Positions 44,001 to 52,321 of a stretch of 64,000 nucleotides of DNA are shown in pieces. Positions within the stretch are counted from its first letter, which is position 1, and every line of letters starts with the position of its first letter. This stretch comes from Saprospiraceae bacterium. Lineage in GTDB: Bacteria > Bacteroidota > Bacteroidia > Chitinophagales > Saprospiraceae. The notes below the pieces were generated by a model. That model ran no database searches. It was not told the origin of the DNA and saw only the letters and a program-made list of their open reading frames with translations. The stretch is taken from NCBI GenBank assembly GCA_026129545.1, contig JAHCHX010000003.1, positions 124,001-188,000 on the forward strand, given 5' to 3'. The position numbers and the translations under genes are program-made.

Positions 44001-45899
44001 GACGTACAGGATAGTGCCGGAAAAGCAGCTTGCCTGTAACTCGTAAGCGCCCAAGTCCACCCTTCCGTTGAAGATGCGCGGATTGCCTTTCAAATCGGTA
44101 ACTGCGACCACGGCATTGTTGTCGCCCTTATCTATGGCGGGGGAAGTTGGAGACAGGCGCAGGTCGCCGTTGGCGGTATCCACGAACAATGGGTACTGGT
44201 TGTAAATCATGCTGTCGGCACAAATACCCGTTCCATTTCCCGCATTTAGCGCGGCGCAATCGGTTGCATCTACCAAGGAATATCTTAACGTGACAGTGGC
44301 CGCATTGTTAACATAAAAAACAGGCCCGTCGCCAATCGAGGTGTTTCCCCATAAAATGCAGTTAGTCAGAACGGCGTTACCGCTCCAGTTGTATAATGCT
44401 CCACCGTTTTCTAACGCCGTATTTCCAAACAGGGTGCAGTTGACCAGCACCAAACTGCTCATATCGACGTTTTGTATTGCCCCGCCCCGCGCACTTGAGG
44501 CATTATTGTAAAAAATGCAATTATTCAACACAAGGTTGCTATTGTTGAAATTGAGCATAGCTCCACCATCAATTGCTAAATTCCCGAAAAAAATGCAGTC
44601 GGTCAGCACAGCGTTGCCGTCATGAAAATTGGCCAATGCTCCGCCAGCATCTGCCAAGTTCCCGGAAAAAATACAGTTGGCGATATCGGGATTGGAGCCG
44701 TTGATACTACCGTAGCCATTGTTGTGAATCCCTCCGCCAAAGTGAAAATCGGTTGCCATCCCCGCCGTGATGGAAAAACCGTCAAGCCGCATAATATTAC
44801 TTACTGCCTCAATCCAAACGACATGATACACGTTGTCGCCAACTAAGTCGGTGGTGCGTTCAGCAATGAAGTTACCGTCTATGTTAACATCGTTGTCGTC
44901 AATGTCTCCACTCAGGATAGTCGCATTGTTGTCAATATCTCGCTCCAACAAGGCGCTCTCATCCCCCTTGAAACCGCCGTAAATGGCGATGTCTTTGTTT
45001 ATGAAAAATGTCCTGTCCCGATTGGTTGTGCCGTCGTGCGTTTTGGAGGGCTTATAAACGCCGCGTGCCACCCAAACCTCGTCGCCCGCCGTCGCGGAAT
45101 CAATGGCATCCTGTAGGGCGACGAAGGCATCCAGCCAAGAGGCACCATTGTTTGCACCCGTTGCGGCATGGTTGACATAGAGCACTTTCGGCGACAAGGT
45201 GCCAACCGTCACCATTCGATAAGACTCGTTACTGCCGCAAGCATTGGTGACCGTAAGAGTCACTGTGTAGGTGCCGTTGGAAGCATAGGTATGCGTCGGG
45301 CTGGGGGTTGTGGAGCCTGAGCCATCGCCAAAATCCCATTGGTATGTTGTTCCATATTGGGAAAGGTTGCTGAACTCAACCGTTTTGCCTCCTAAATTAA
45401 ACGTGGTGAAGTCAACCAATGGTGAACCATATACCGTAACGAGGGTTTCAAAGGAATCTTCGCCGAAGGCATTGCCAACTGACAGGGTCACGAGATAAGA
45501 GCCGGGGTTATTGTAGGTCACTAAAGGAGGGTTTTGAAGTTGCGAGTATGAGGGCGTGCCGCCTGGGAATTCCCAATACCACCAGTCAATACTTCCCGGA
45601 GGTTCGGAGTCGTCCTTAAATACTACAGTTGACGGCGTGCAGCCATTAAATGGAACTTGCAGCACTTTGGTAAATGCCGCGACCGGCGGCGTTGCAGCGG
45701 CAATTGTATGTGCAGTCGTTTTCAAGCCTGAATTGGCGGTTTGTTCTACACCCTTTTCGCTGTTGAAAACATGAAGGCGCATGCCATTATTGACCCCTAT
45801 GCCAGGCAAACAGGCCCAAAAGGCTATCAGGAACAATTGTTTAAAGCAGGTATTGGCAAAAAAAGGGGGCGTGTGGTAAATCAAAAAATGATATTTCAT
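41043..45899 (-). CDS. Multidomain T9SS protein: PKD, two beta-helix regions, cohesin-like, dockerin-like
   Basis: The product is 1618 aa. ATG 45899 begins the signal segment (MKYHFLIYHTPPFF...LIAFWACLPGIGV). Two PKD modules come first (WWYWEFPGGTPSY; YQWDFGDGSG with PTHTYASNGTY). Two parallel beta-helix regions follow, each opening with VLYVNHAATGANNGASWLDAF-type sequence, VWVARGVYKPS, GGFKGDE, TILSGDI and then short repeats such as NCIFSGNLADAGGAL. A cohesin-like domain lies near 1130-1240 (GNVSGPVGTLLHIPVTTENF), a Cna-B-like domain near 1270-1340, a dockerin-like motif DINGDGIVNTADLMVLQ near 1370, a further cohesin-like stretch near 1440-1540, and the T9SS sorting domain (RPNPFDSETVIPVF). 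This is a surface carbohydrate-binding or scaffold-like protein by inference. Confidence 0.82.
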   Translation of the reverse strand: MKYHFLIYHTPPFFANTCFKQLFLIAFWACLPGIGVNNGMRLHVFNSEKGVEQTANSGLKTTAHTIAAATPPVAAFTKVLQVPFNGCTPSTVVFKDDSEPPGSIDWWYWEFPGGTPSYSQLQNPPLVTYNNPGSYLVTLSVGNAFGEDSFETLVTVYGSPLVDFTTFNLGGKTVEFSNLSQYGTTYQWDFGDGSGSTTPSPTHTYASNGTYTVTLTVTNACGSNESYRMVTVGTLSPKVLYVNHAATGANNGASWLDAFVALQDAIDSATAGDEVWVARGVYKPSKTHDGTTNRDRTFFINKDIAIYGGFKGDESALLERDIDNNATILSGDIDDNDVNIDGNFIAERTTDLVGDNVYHVVWIEAVSNIMRLDGFSITAGMATDFHFGGGIHNNGYGSINGSNPDIANCIFSGNLADAGGALANFHDGNAVLTDCIFFGNLAIDGGAMLNFNNSNLVLNNCIFYNNASSARGGAIQNVDMSSLVLVNCTLFGNTALENGGALYNWSGNAVLTNCILWGNTSIGDGPVFYVNNAATVTLRYSLVDATDCAALNAGNGTGICADSMIYNQYPLFVDTANGDLRLSPTSPAIDKGDNNAVVAVTDLKGNPRIFNGRVDLGAYELQASCFSGTILYVKSDATGANDGTSWENAFPNFQAALDMANSGICPDIQEIWIAAGTYLPTADTTGNPNPANPREKTFYLRDHSIKIYGGFAGTETALSDRDTSGNTTVLSGDIGMPGNMNDNAYHVMHLRNLSAQTVLDGFTISGGRANGTVFPASAGGGIFNENADIGIANCTFIANSANLGGGVCNSNSSPLLTGCRFLENSAIGANAAGGAMFSHQDSDPKVGNCYFADNFSAQSGGAMFNSGTDCNPVLTNTIFINNSANWYGGAVNNNNGSSPTVTNCLFFYNSADAGGAMYNSGAGSPLLINCTFSWNSASGNGGAMYSANNNNPVLKNCILWENTAPAGPVFFSETSANKVTISYSLADAASCDALSAGNGTVDCSGGGMLYNKDPKFMDAVNFDLRLHPSSPAIDKGDNNAVPSGVVVDLDGNNRIFNNTVDMGPYESQVPPQSDTLLLIVGNVSGPVGTLLHIPVTTENFNDIHGIQGTARIALPDQFRFEGVEAAALTLFAPTLTPGQDAMSLTWSSPIGLTLPDGDTLFYLIVRIEGQPDECKTLSINSSIWLMKAYKDAFTAIPVKAESGSACILSNVQVSGKVVYEDGSAAQDIPLTLMSSQSGASNITAYTNAAGTYFFNNLPGGYTYTVRPAPKTNTIDPDCVDIGDAIFLNGLLAGSILYSEFIKIASDINGDGIVNTADLMVLQTLGAFQPAWRFVAVNDVFLPQPDPFVPDYKEAYNLPDLVIDIADRDFVAIEIGNINGECTPGNKMMTSGNLAFLFEKECRQGENLVFYHLKARNWQDIAAFQVALSFDTRQLEFLRLLSGCLDEWEQGILSQPQVREGVLPLLWFASDPTTACHSVEDGTILLSLVFRVRQDNCPVSCELSVAEEDILPRTYDLAMESMSIRVPAAPAGSDAPRLLQNRPNPFDSETVIPVFLPVNTPNAEIRITDMLGREIARIPINGFGEILIPFRPEKLATGVYFCSLFVDGKVTDSRRMLVQ

Positions 45900-46019
45900 A
45901 TCCAGTGCTTTTGGTTTGAAAATAGCAGGTGATTGACGGTTGGAGCGGTTATAAGCCGTTGGCCGGCACAGTAGTCCGCAACACATTCAATGTTTCTTCG
46001 GAAGCCCTTCGGAAGGGGC

Positions 46020-46054
46020 AATAAAATACCCGGCGGCGCGCAGATGCCGCCGGG
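46020..46054 (-). terminator. Terminator after the small lipoprotein gene
   Basis: Stem CCCGGCGGC/GCCGCCGGG (46029-46037, 46046-46054) is followed, on the minus strand, by TATTTTATT. It is the likely end of the 46118-46576 transcript. Confidence 0.65.
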
Positions 46055-46117
46055 CAGGGGTCATTGGTTTTCTATTTCAGTTAAAGGCAGTCATGACCGC
46101 CGCTGCGTCGCGATTTC

Positions 46118-46576
46118 CTACAATATTTTTTGGAACTTGGCTCTCCAGGGCGCGGGCCAGCCGCCAGCAGGTTGATTGACTGGACCATTCCAGACGAGGA
46201 TGAGTTCATAGCCCGGCACGTAGAGTTCGACTTGGTACACCAGCCCGCCGACCGTCAAGGTATTGGTGCCGGGGATGTCCAGAGAATATGTGTTGCCTAT
46301 TGTTACAATGGGGTTGGGCAAGCCCGCTTTTTTCAGTATCCGGTCACATCGGTCCGAAGTGCCGTCAGAGTAGAAAATGAAGGTCATCTCGTACAATGGA
46401 CTTGGCGTTTGATCAATTTTGATATCCTTAGATTCCCAAGTGCCGTAAAGGTCGGAATTGACGGGCGATGGCGGTGGGTCGCATGGGCCGATGCCGATGC
46501 TGTTACAGGAGAAAGCGGACAAGAGTGTCCACAAGGCAGCGAGAAAGAGTAATTTGAAAACCAAAAAGTGTTGCAT
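46118..46576 (-). CDS. Small lipoprotein of unknown function
   Basis: The product is 152 aa. The signal peptide has a lipobox LSAFSC with the lipid-modified Cys near residue 24. After a Pro-rich linker comes DLYGTWESKDIKI, a lipocalin-like G-x-W start, then alternating beta-type segments (MTFIFYSDGTSDRC, VYQVELYVPGYELILVWNG). No family was recognised with confidence. It lies between two T9SS protein genes on the same strand. It probably sits in the outer membrane or periplasm. Confidence 0.7.
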   Translation of the reverse strand: MQHFLVFKLLFLAALWTLLSAFSCNSIGIGPCDPPPSPVNSDLYGTWESKDIKIDQTPSPLYEMTFIFYSDGTSDRCDRILKKAGLPNPIVTIGNTYSLDIPGTNTLTVGGLVYQVELYVPGYELILVWNGPVNQPAGGWPAPWRAKFQKIL

Positions 46577-46655
46577 AGCGGTTAGATTTAAGTATTGAAT
46601 GTGTAAAATGAATTCGTTTTTTAAAAGGTGGTTATTGGCAAAGGGGCGGCATCGG

Positions 46656-48128
46656 TCATCGTTGAACCAATACGTTCACGACCGCCACGCCTGCTCCTGT
46701 TCGTATATGCAGACGGTACAGCGCGGGGGGCAGACCGCCGAGGTCGAACTTGCGTACAAGCGCTCCATCACCTTCGGTTTCTGCTATTTGGCGATACACC
46801 AAGTGGCCGTACGGATGGAAGAGGGCGAGTTCGACCTGACCCGGTGCCGCGCCGCTCATTTCAAGAATGAAATGCCCGTTATTGGGATTCGGATACAGCC
46901 GCAACACGCGGAGCCAGGCAGGCATTTCCGTGCCGACAAGTCCCACTGTTTTTTCCATCATGCTCATCCCACATTCGTTTTGCACGGTCAGTGTGATGGT
47001 ATATGTGCCGGATTGAGCATAGATGTGCATGATATCTTGCAAGGTGCCGGTGGTGTCGGTTTGCCCGTCGCCGAAGTGCCAGATGTAGATTTGGCCGTTT
47101 AAGGATTGGTTGCTGAGCGTTACGCTCAATGAATCCAGCTGAATGGCACCAATCTGAAAATCAGCTACTGGCAAGTGAAGGAACTCTATCCAGACCGCTT
47201 CGGATACTGCTGTGCAGCCATTGACATCTGTCACTCGCACTTCATAGTACCCGCTCGAGTTGGTCGTTAAAAGAGAATCCGTGGCACCGGGAATCGTATC
47301 CCTGTCTATCACCCATTGATTGCCGGAGACATAAGAGGAGGTCAACACAACATTCGACCCCATGCAGGCTGGTATTGGGTTGACTACGATATCGGGGATA
47401 AGCGGGAGTGGATGAACCGTAACCGTCTGGGTATTGGTGTTTACGACTATCCAGTGGCCCGAACTGTCGCTCGACAAGCTGTGCCAGACTTCGTAGGTAC
47501 CCGGCTCATTGTAGGTATGCGGAGGCGGGTTTTTGCCGGTGAAAAATGTTCCGTCGCCGAAGTCCCAGAAAAATAAAAAACCGGGCAGGCTGTCAAAAGG
47601 AATGTTGTTGGTGAAGGTGACGGTCGTGCTTCCGCAGCCTGTCGAGTTGGTCATGGAAAAAGGCGGATCTATGTCCAATGTTCGCGTAAGCTGGAACGTC
47701 CCGGTGTTCGGAATAACCCCCCATAGCATTGCGTTGAACCGGAGATTAATAGCGAGGTTGAACGAACCGGATGTGTCCGGCGTACCACAAATTCTGACAC
47801 AGCCGTCTGGGTACGCAGCGGGAATGTAGGCCAAGTCGTTGGCCTCCCACTTCAGGTATTCCGGCAAGCCCGTGATGGACATTATTTCGATTTGGGTAAT
47901 AGGGCCTACCCAGGCAGGTGCCACCTCCGACATGTCTTTTGGCAAGCGGAATGAAAAGCTTTTGTCATAAGGAACACCCTTCACCCCTGGGGGAATTGCG
48001 GAGAGGTACATCGTGTCTGCCGATAAATCGGACGGCAGGCAGATGATACATCCTGGGCAACCGTTCTGAGCAGGCAAAATGCCTACGGCAAATAAGATAA
48101 AGCAGAACAAAACAACGTGTTGTCGCAT
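46656..48128 (-). CDS. PKD-domain secreted protein with T9SS sorting domain
   Basis: The product is 490 aa with a signal peptide of about 20 residues (GILPAQ). The mature start NGCPGCIICLPSDLSADT and the first 250 residues match the paralogue at 3594-5408, including DGCVRICGTP, the STGCGSTTVTFTNN strand and a PKD core FFWDFGDGTFFTG with PPHTYNEPGTY. An Ig-like module follows, then a second PKD domain (YIWHFGDGQTDTT, MHIYAQSGTYTITL) that the paralogue lacks. The T9SS sorting domain is LYPNPNNGHFIL, LFHPYGHLVY and LPPALYRLHI. The partner or ligand is unknown. Confidence 0.84.
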   Translation of the reverse strand: MRQHVVLFCFILFAVGILPAQNGCPGCIICLPSDLSADTMYLSAIPPGVKGVPYDKSFSFRLPKDMSEVAPAWVGPITQIEIMSITGLPEYLKWEANDLAYIPAAYPDGCVRICGTPDTSGSFNLAINLRFNAMLWGVIPNTGTFQLTRTLDIDPPFSMTNSTGCGSTTVTFTNNIPFDSLPGFLFFWDFGDGTFFTGKNPPPHTYNEPGTYEVWHSLSSDSSGHWIVVNTNTQTVTVHPLPLIPDIVVNPIPACMGSNVVLTSSYVSGNQWVIDRDTIPGATDSLLTTNSSGYYEVRVTDVNGCTAVSEAVWIEFLHLPVADFQIGAIQLDSLSVTLSNQSLNGQIYIWHFGDGQTDTTGTLQDIMHIYAQSGTYTITLTVQNECGMSMMEKTVGLVGTEMPAWLRVLRLYPNPNNGHFILEMSGAAPGQVELALFHPYGHLVYRQIAETEGDGALVRKFDLGGLPPALYRLHIRTGAGVAVVNVLVQR

Positions 48129-48410
48129 AATGAATAATTTTGAATGTCAACGAATTATGGCAAAGCAGATACAGGGTCTTCCCGGCTCAAAAGCCGGAGC
48201 GACCAAAAAAGCAGTTTAGAAAATCTATAAGCTTGGATTATAAGCTCGTCGCAGTGGACGTGTTTCTTGGAGGGATTTCTAGGATGATAAGGCAAAGTTC
48301 AGCACCATTATTTTTCCAATCCAGCCATCCCAAACCCTTCTGCTATCTTTCTTTAATCTGGATTCTATTAGCTGGCGGGACACTTCAGGTTGTTCGGGAA
48401 TTTGCACCAG
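48129..48410. other. Intergenic region without recognised features
   Basis: This 282-bp stretch lies between the sulfotransferase operon and the T9SS protein gene. A small hairpin CCGGCTcaaaAGCCGG sits near 48182-48197; nothing else was seen. Confidence 0.4.
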
Positions 48411-49352
48411 CTAACCTGCCCGAATCACTCCATGAATGGCGCCATCCACGTGTTCTTTCCATGCATCGCTCCGGGCTCGAATTTGTCTGCGGATACGTGT
48501 GCCTGAGATAACACCGATGTCGTCCGGGGGAATAAAACAATTCACCTCGTACCCGACTCCCCGGCCGTAGTTGATACTCTCTATATCCGGTATCGCCATC
48601 ACCTCCACCGGTTGACCTGCATAAACCCTTTGGATCATGGCAATAGTCTGCGCGGTGGTGAACGGGTTTTGGGCATCCTGCGGCAAATCGCGCACAGCCA
48701 CCAGCACCGGGACGCCCTGTTTCAGCTTTTGGTCTATCAACCACTTGTGCCCGAAATGAAAAGGTTGCCAGCGTCCGACAAACAAGGCGCGGGGCCGGGT
48801 TTCGGTTGAGGTAGCATTTTTTGCCGGGACAAGGGCATCTAAAATAAATGTTGTTAGTCGCCGGGCAGATTTTTCCGGCACTTCCTCCCCGGTGTTCAGA
48901 GTGAGTTCCGGATGAACAGGAATTTCATAAGGATCATCGACACCTGTAAAATGCTCCAGCCGTTCGGGGTGGTTTTCGGGTAGCGCGGCGCGTCTGTACA
49001 GTCCTTTCACATCGCGCGTTTTCAAAATTTCCAACGGACAGGACAAGTACACGGTTTTTACGAAGGACCCGGCCAAGTGTAGTGCCGCTCGCGATTGCTC
49101 GTACGGATTGATAGCGGATAAAAGAACGATCACACCGTGCCGGGCCAGGGTCAGACCGACGAAGCCCAAACGGGCTATGTTTTCCAAACGGTCTTCTTTT
49201 GAAAATCCGAGATCGCTGCACAGGTGGCGGCGGTATTCGTCGCCGTCAATAATCTCCACCTTGTGGCCCAGGACGAGGAGCTGTTGTTGTACGGCGCGGG
49301 CAAGCGTGGTTTTACCAGCGCCGGAAAGGCCGGTTAACTGGATCAGTAGCAT
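48411..49352 (-). CDS. APS kinase fused to a HxGH nucleotidyltransferase
   Basis: The product is 313 aa. Residues 1-175 are an adenylylsulfate kinase that makes PAPS from APS and ATP: Walker A GLSGAGKT at 8-15, IDGDEYRRHL at 35-44, DLGFSKEDRLENIARLG at 47-63 and ISPY-like INPYEQSR at 81-88. Residues 187-313 are a cytidylyl/adenylyltransferase domain: FVGRWQPFHFGH at 191-202 and ISGTRIRRQI at 282-291. The second domain is not ATP sulfurylase in length or motif; its substrate is unknown. It is the last gene of a four-gene operon, overlapping the Lgt-like gene by 10 bp. PAPS made here would feed the sulfotransferase in the same operon, as suggested by position. Confidence 0.87.
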   Translation of the reverse strand: MLLIQLTGLSGAGKTTLARAVQQQLLVLGHKVEIIDGDEYRRHLCSDLGFSKEDRLENIARLGFVGLTLARHGVIVLLSAINPYEQSRAALHLAGSFVKTVYLSCPLEILKTRDVKGLYRRAALPENHPERLEHFTGVDDPYEIPVHPELTLNTGEEVPEKSARRLTTFILDALVPAKNATSTETRPRALFVGRWQPFHFGHKWLIDQKLKQGVPVLVAVRDLPQDAQNPFTTAQTIAMIQRVYAGQPVEVMAIPDIESINYGRGVGYEVNCFIPPDDIGVISGTRIRRQIRARSDAWKEHVDGAIHGVIRAG

Positions 49353-50143
49353 GGCAAAGCAGGTTTAAGATTGTGATCGGTTTGCATTGAAAAAATCCGG
49401 TATTGATTGGTCAGCCAACAAATCGGCAGTATCGCCAGGTAAGTCCATTGGGCCAGCGTCAGCCCCAGCGCCACCGGCGTGTTGACGCGAATGCATTCCA
49501 GTAAAAAACAAAAGCCAGCAGACCCAACGAAAAAGAGCAGTCCCGTGCGCCCGTCGGGAGCGCCGCTTTTCCAACGGCGAAGCAGGTAAACGAAAAAGAG
49601 CAGGTGAAAAAAGCTGTCGTACAAGGGCGTGGGATGTACCGGCAGACGGCTTGGGCGGATGCCCCATTCGTAGTGCATGCCCCAGGGGAGTGTAGTCGGT
49701 ATGCCGTAACAACCGTCGCCCGAAAACTGGCAACCCAGTTTGACAAAAACAATAAACAGGCAGGTTGAAAGCGCAAACAGGTCGAAGCTCTTCCAACGGC
49801 TCACAGACGAAATGGCGAGTAACACAACTGGAAGAAAGAGCGCGTAAAGCAGCATACTCCCATTCCAGCGCAATGCGCCAAATCCGGGGTTTTTCAAAAG
49901 CAAATCCCACTGAAACGCTACGCCTCGGCTCAAGCTAATATTGAAAAGCGAGAACAAACGCGCGCCGCTCAGCCCGGCCAACACAAAAAATGCAGACAGT
50001 AGGAAGAAGGCTGGCCAATGCGCCCGCAACAGTTTGACCCGCCAACACACCAATAAAAAAACCAACACCGCCAGCTCGCCTGCGTTACGAGAAATGGCAT
50101 TCCAGTTCAGCTGGAGGTCCGAAATGTCAATTTGATGTAGCAT
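49343..50143 (-). CDS. Lgt-like integral membrane protein
   Basis: The product is 266 aa with about seven hydrophobic segments. It resembles prolipoprotein diacylglyceryl transferase in order of motifs: GLSGARLFSLF, KNPGFGALRWNGSM in place of HGG, VKLGCQFSGDGCYGIPTTLPWGM in place of the GRxGNFxNxE-type signature, and VHPTPLYDS. The catalytic-region Arg and the Asn/Glu of true Lgt are changed and two Cys are added. It is therefore likely a paralogue with another acceptor or donor rather than the housekeeping Lgt. ATG 50143 overlaps the hydroxylase gene by 17 bp; an ATG at 50164 is possible. Part of the sulfotransferase operon. Confidence 0.78.
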   Translation of the reverse strand: MLHQIDISDLQLNWNAISRNAGELAVLVFLLVCWRVKLLRAHWPAFFLLSAFFVLAGLSGARLFSLFNISLSRGVAFQWDLLLKNPGFGALRWNGSMLLYALFLPVVLLAISSVSRWKSFDLFALSTCLFIVFVKLGCQFSGDGCYGIPTTLPWGMHYEWGIRPSRLPVHPTPLYDSFFHLLFFVYLLRRWKSGAPDGRTGLLFFVGSAGFCFLLECIRVNTPVALGLTLAQWTYLAILPICWLTNQYRIFSMQTDHNLKPALPCY

Positions 50144-51215
50144 AATCGTTTTGATTTTGAGCAAAGTGCAGGTGAATATGCGTCATAGTTTTTGGAGCAT
50201 CCATTTCCAAGTCTTGCTCCGGCCGGTTTTGCATGCGTAAAACCAGAGGGTTCATTAGCCGAAACCACGCCCGGGGAATCAGCGCCAAGAGCAGCATTTT
50301 AGACGGTAAATGCGGCATACGAGGGCCAGCAAGCAAGCCGACTTTATGCAGCGGCCGCTCCAAATGATGGGGCGAATGCACGAAGAGGAACCAGGAATTG
50401 TAATTGTCGTATTTGAAATAGCTGTTCCACGAATGTTTCATTGTTATGGCTTCACCGGGCAACCTGCGCAGACCGTAATGTTGGGCATAATTCGTCAGTT
50501 CATACAGGACATACACCAGCACGCTCTGGCCCAGCCAAAACAACAGCAGTAGCGGTTGAACAAAAAACAACGACGCGGCAAAAAGCGCAAGCAGGCCCGT
50601 GAACAGGTAGTTGTTTCTCCGAATCTTAGATTTGACAACAGGCGGCAAATCGCTCCGGCGGGAATAGCTTCGCCGGATTCGCTGGAGAAATGTCCGGCCT
50701 ATGAAACTATAAAAATGTTGTCCGAACCTGGCGCTGCTTGCGTCCTTTGCCGTGCCAACCAGTTCGTGGTGACCGTAAATATGGTCGGCTCTAAAAAAGG
50801 GCAGGCAAAGCGTGAAGAGCATCAAATTGCCCGTCCAACGCTTAAAAAGAGAATCTGAGTGAGAAAAATCGTGCGCTAGCGGCAACATGAACGTTCCGTT
50901 GCTGAATGCAGTCGAAACCAACAAAGCGATAAAATTTAAGGCATCGAAATGCCAGTTGGCCACCAAACCGTACAGGGCCACATTGAACCCAACCAACAAC
51001 AGGGCGCATGCAATTTTCACCTGCTGCATACGGCGGTTGGAATAAAAAAATGTTAACTCCTGTCGCAATTCCGCTTCGCCGAACTCACCCATCCGCATTG
51101 CCGGATAGATCGTTGCAATCAAAAGCAGGATATAAAGCGGCACAGCATTCGCCCATGCCATGAAAAGCAGGGCCAGATACCACCAAACCGAGCCAGTATA
51201 TTTTAGCGTTTTCAT
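50127..51215 (-). CDS. AlkB-like / fatty-acid desaturase-family di-iron membrane oxygenase
   Basis: The product is 362 aa and multi-spanning. The histidine boxes of the membrane di-iron family are complete: HDFSH at residues 115-119, HIYGHH at 145-150 and HSPHH at 280-284. NYAQHYGLR at 242-250 matches the HYG motif that marks alkane 1-monooxygenase (AlkB) relatives rather than ordinary desaturases. Likely reaction: O2-dependent hydroxylation of an alkyl or acyl chain in the inner membrane. It starts 8 bp after the sulfotransferase stop. A hydroxyl made here could be the acceptor for sulfation. The substrate is unknown. Confidence 0.83.
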   Translation of the reverse strand: MKTLKYTGSVWWYLALLFMAWANAVPLYILLLIATIYPAMRMGEFGEAELRQELTFFYSNRRMQQVKIACALLLVGFNVALYGLVANWHFDALNFIALLVSTAFSNGTFMLPLAHDFSHSDSLFKRWTGNLMLFTLCLPFFRADHIYGHHELVGTAKDASSARFGQHFYSFIGRTFLQRIRRSYSRRSDLPPVVKSKIRRNNYLFTGLLALFAASLFFVQPLLLLFWLGQSVLVYVLYELTNYAQHYGLRRLPGEAITMKHSWNSYFKYDNYNSWFLFVHSPHHLERPLHKVGLLAGPRMPHLPSKMLLLALIPRAWFRLMNPLVLRMQNRPEQDLEMDAPKTMTHIHLHFAQNQNDYATSN

Positions 51216-51223
51216 ACGTTCAT

Positions 51224-52321
51224 TTAATAGTGAGAAGAGGAGGAGTTACCCGTTTTCATCAGCTGATTTGTTACAGCACGCTCGCAGGGAGTGAGCAAGT
51301 AACTCGCAGGCCGAAAGTTTTTCTGTGTTTCCAAAAAAGCGCGGAAAGCGGGCAGTGCGTTTGAAAAGCCGGGCAGATTTAATGCTGTGTAAATGTTTTC
51401 CAACGTCTGCTCCGGATGGCGGATGAACTGCTCATATTTGACCTCAATGAGGTTGTTGGGTGGGATTAGCGTTTTTTCAGTTTCATAACGATCGAGCAAA
51501 CGGGTATAAAAATCAGACACGAACAAAGGCAGACCCAAATTATCGGACGCCGCGGTGGCAAAGCGGGCAAAGAGTTGTTCGTGCATCCGGATTGTTGAGT
51601 AATAAACCTCGGCTGGCTCCCTGCTCAAATAAATAAACCGGGCATTAGGGAAGAGTTTGAGTAACAGGCTGATCCGTCCTGTATTTGGTGGGTTTTTTAG
51701 CAGAAGTTGCCGGTCGCCGCAGATCGCCGTTAGCTTTTTTAGCACGTAGAGGTACTGTTGGCCAAAGCGGGTGCGATTAGCCTCATCCTCGAATTGCAAG
51801 AGAATGTATTTTTCAAAAAAACGGCGCAGCCGGGCCGGACGACACCAACCTGTGTAAGCTGAGGCACCAAACAATCTATCTATGGCAAACTCCTCTTCCT
51901 GTGGGCTATCGGGTGTCAGCGCGACGTTATCCCACCGTTTTTCCGGGATAAGCCGGGCTATGACGGCACGGACAACACTTTTTTTGCCAGCTTCCATGAA
52001 CCAGGGGAAAAAAGTTTTTGCGTTCGTCATCACGCCGAATTGCGCATCCTGCGCCATCAGTGTGTGAAAAAAAGTTGTTCCGCTACGCCAATGGCCGAGG
52101 ATGAACACGGGGTCGTTGGTCAGCGTCACGCTGGCAACTTTTCGATGCCATTTCAATCGTTCCCAGCCACGCAGCACAGGATACAGAAAAGCCTCCAAGA
52201 AAATCATCATAAACGCCCGTAGCAGGAAGCGTATCCGGCTGCGTATTCTATGAGTTTTCCCAATAGAAGCGACTATTGGCATTTTATTCAATACCTGTGG
52301 TTGTATAATTGCTTGGTTCAT
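51224..52321 (-). CDS. PAPS-dependent sulfotransferase
   Basis: The product is 365 aa. The 5'-phosphosulfate-binding P-loop FILGHWRSGTTFF lies at residues 73-85, and the 3'-phosphate-binding segment RFIYLSREPAEVYYSTIRM near 225-245. The layout is that of the Sulfotransfer_3 type. A hydrophobic N-terminal stretch (LLRAFMMIFLEAFLYPVL) may tether it to the membrane. It is the first gene of the operon and would use the PAPS produced by the APS kinase encoded by the last gene. The acceptor hydroxyl is unknown, but the neighbouring hydroxylase and Lgt-like gene point to a lipid. Confidence 0.86.
   Translation of the reverse strand: MNQAIIQPQVLNKMPIVASIGKTHRIRSRIRFLLRAFMMIFLEAFLYPVLRGWERLKWHRKVASVTLTNDPVFILGHWRSGTTFFHTLMAQDAQFGVMTNAKTFFPWFMEAGKKSVVRAVIARLIPEKRWDNVALTPDSPQEEEFAIDRLFGASAYTGWCRPARLRRFFEKYILLQFEDEANRTRFGQQYLYVLKKLTAICGDRQLLLKNPPNTGRISLLLKLFPNARFIYLSREPAEVYYSTIRMHEQLFARFATAASDNLGLPLFVSDFYTRLLDRYETEKTLIPPNNLIEVKYEQFIRHPEQTLENIYTALNLPGFSNALPAFRAFLETQKNFRPASYLLTPCERAVTNQLMKTGNSSSSHY

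Noticed and set aside
48411..49352. APS kinase as part of ordinary cysteine synthesis
   Set aside because: No sulfurylase or reductase genes are near; the operon partner is a PAPS-using sulfotransferase.
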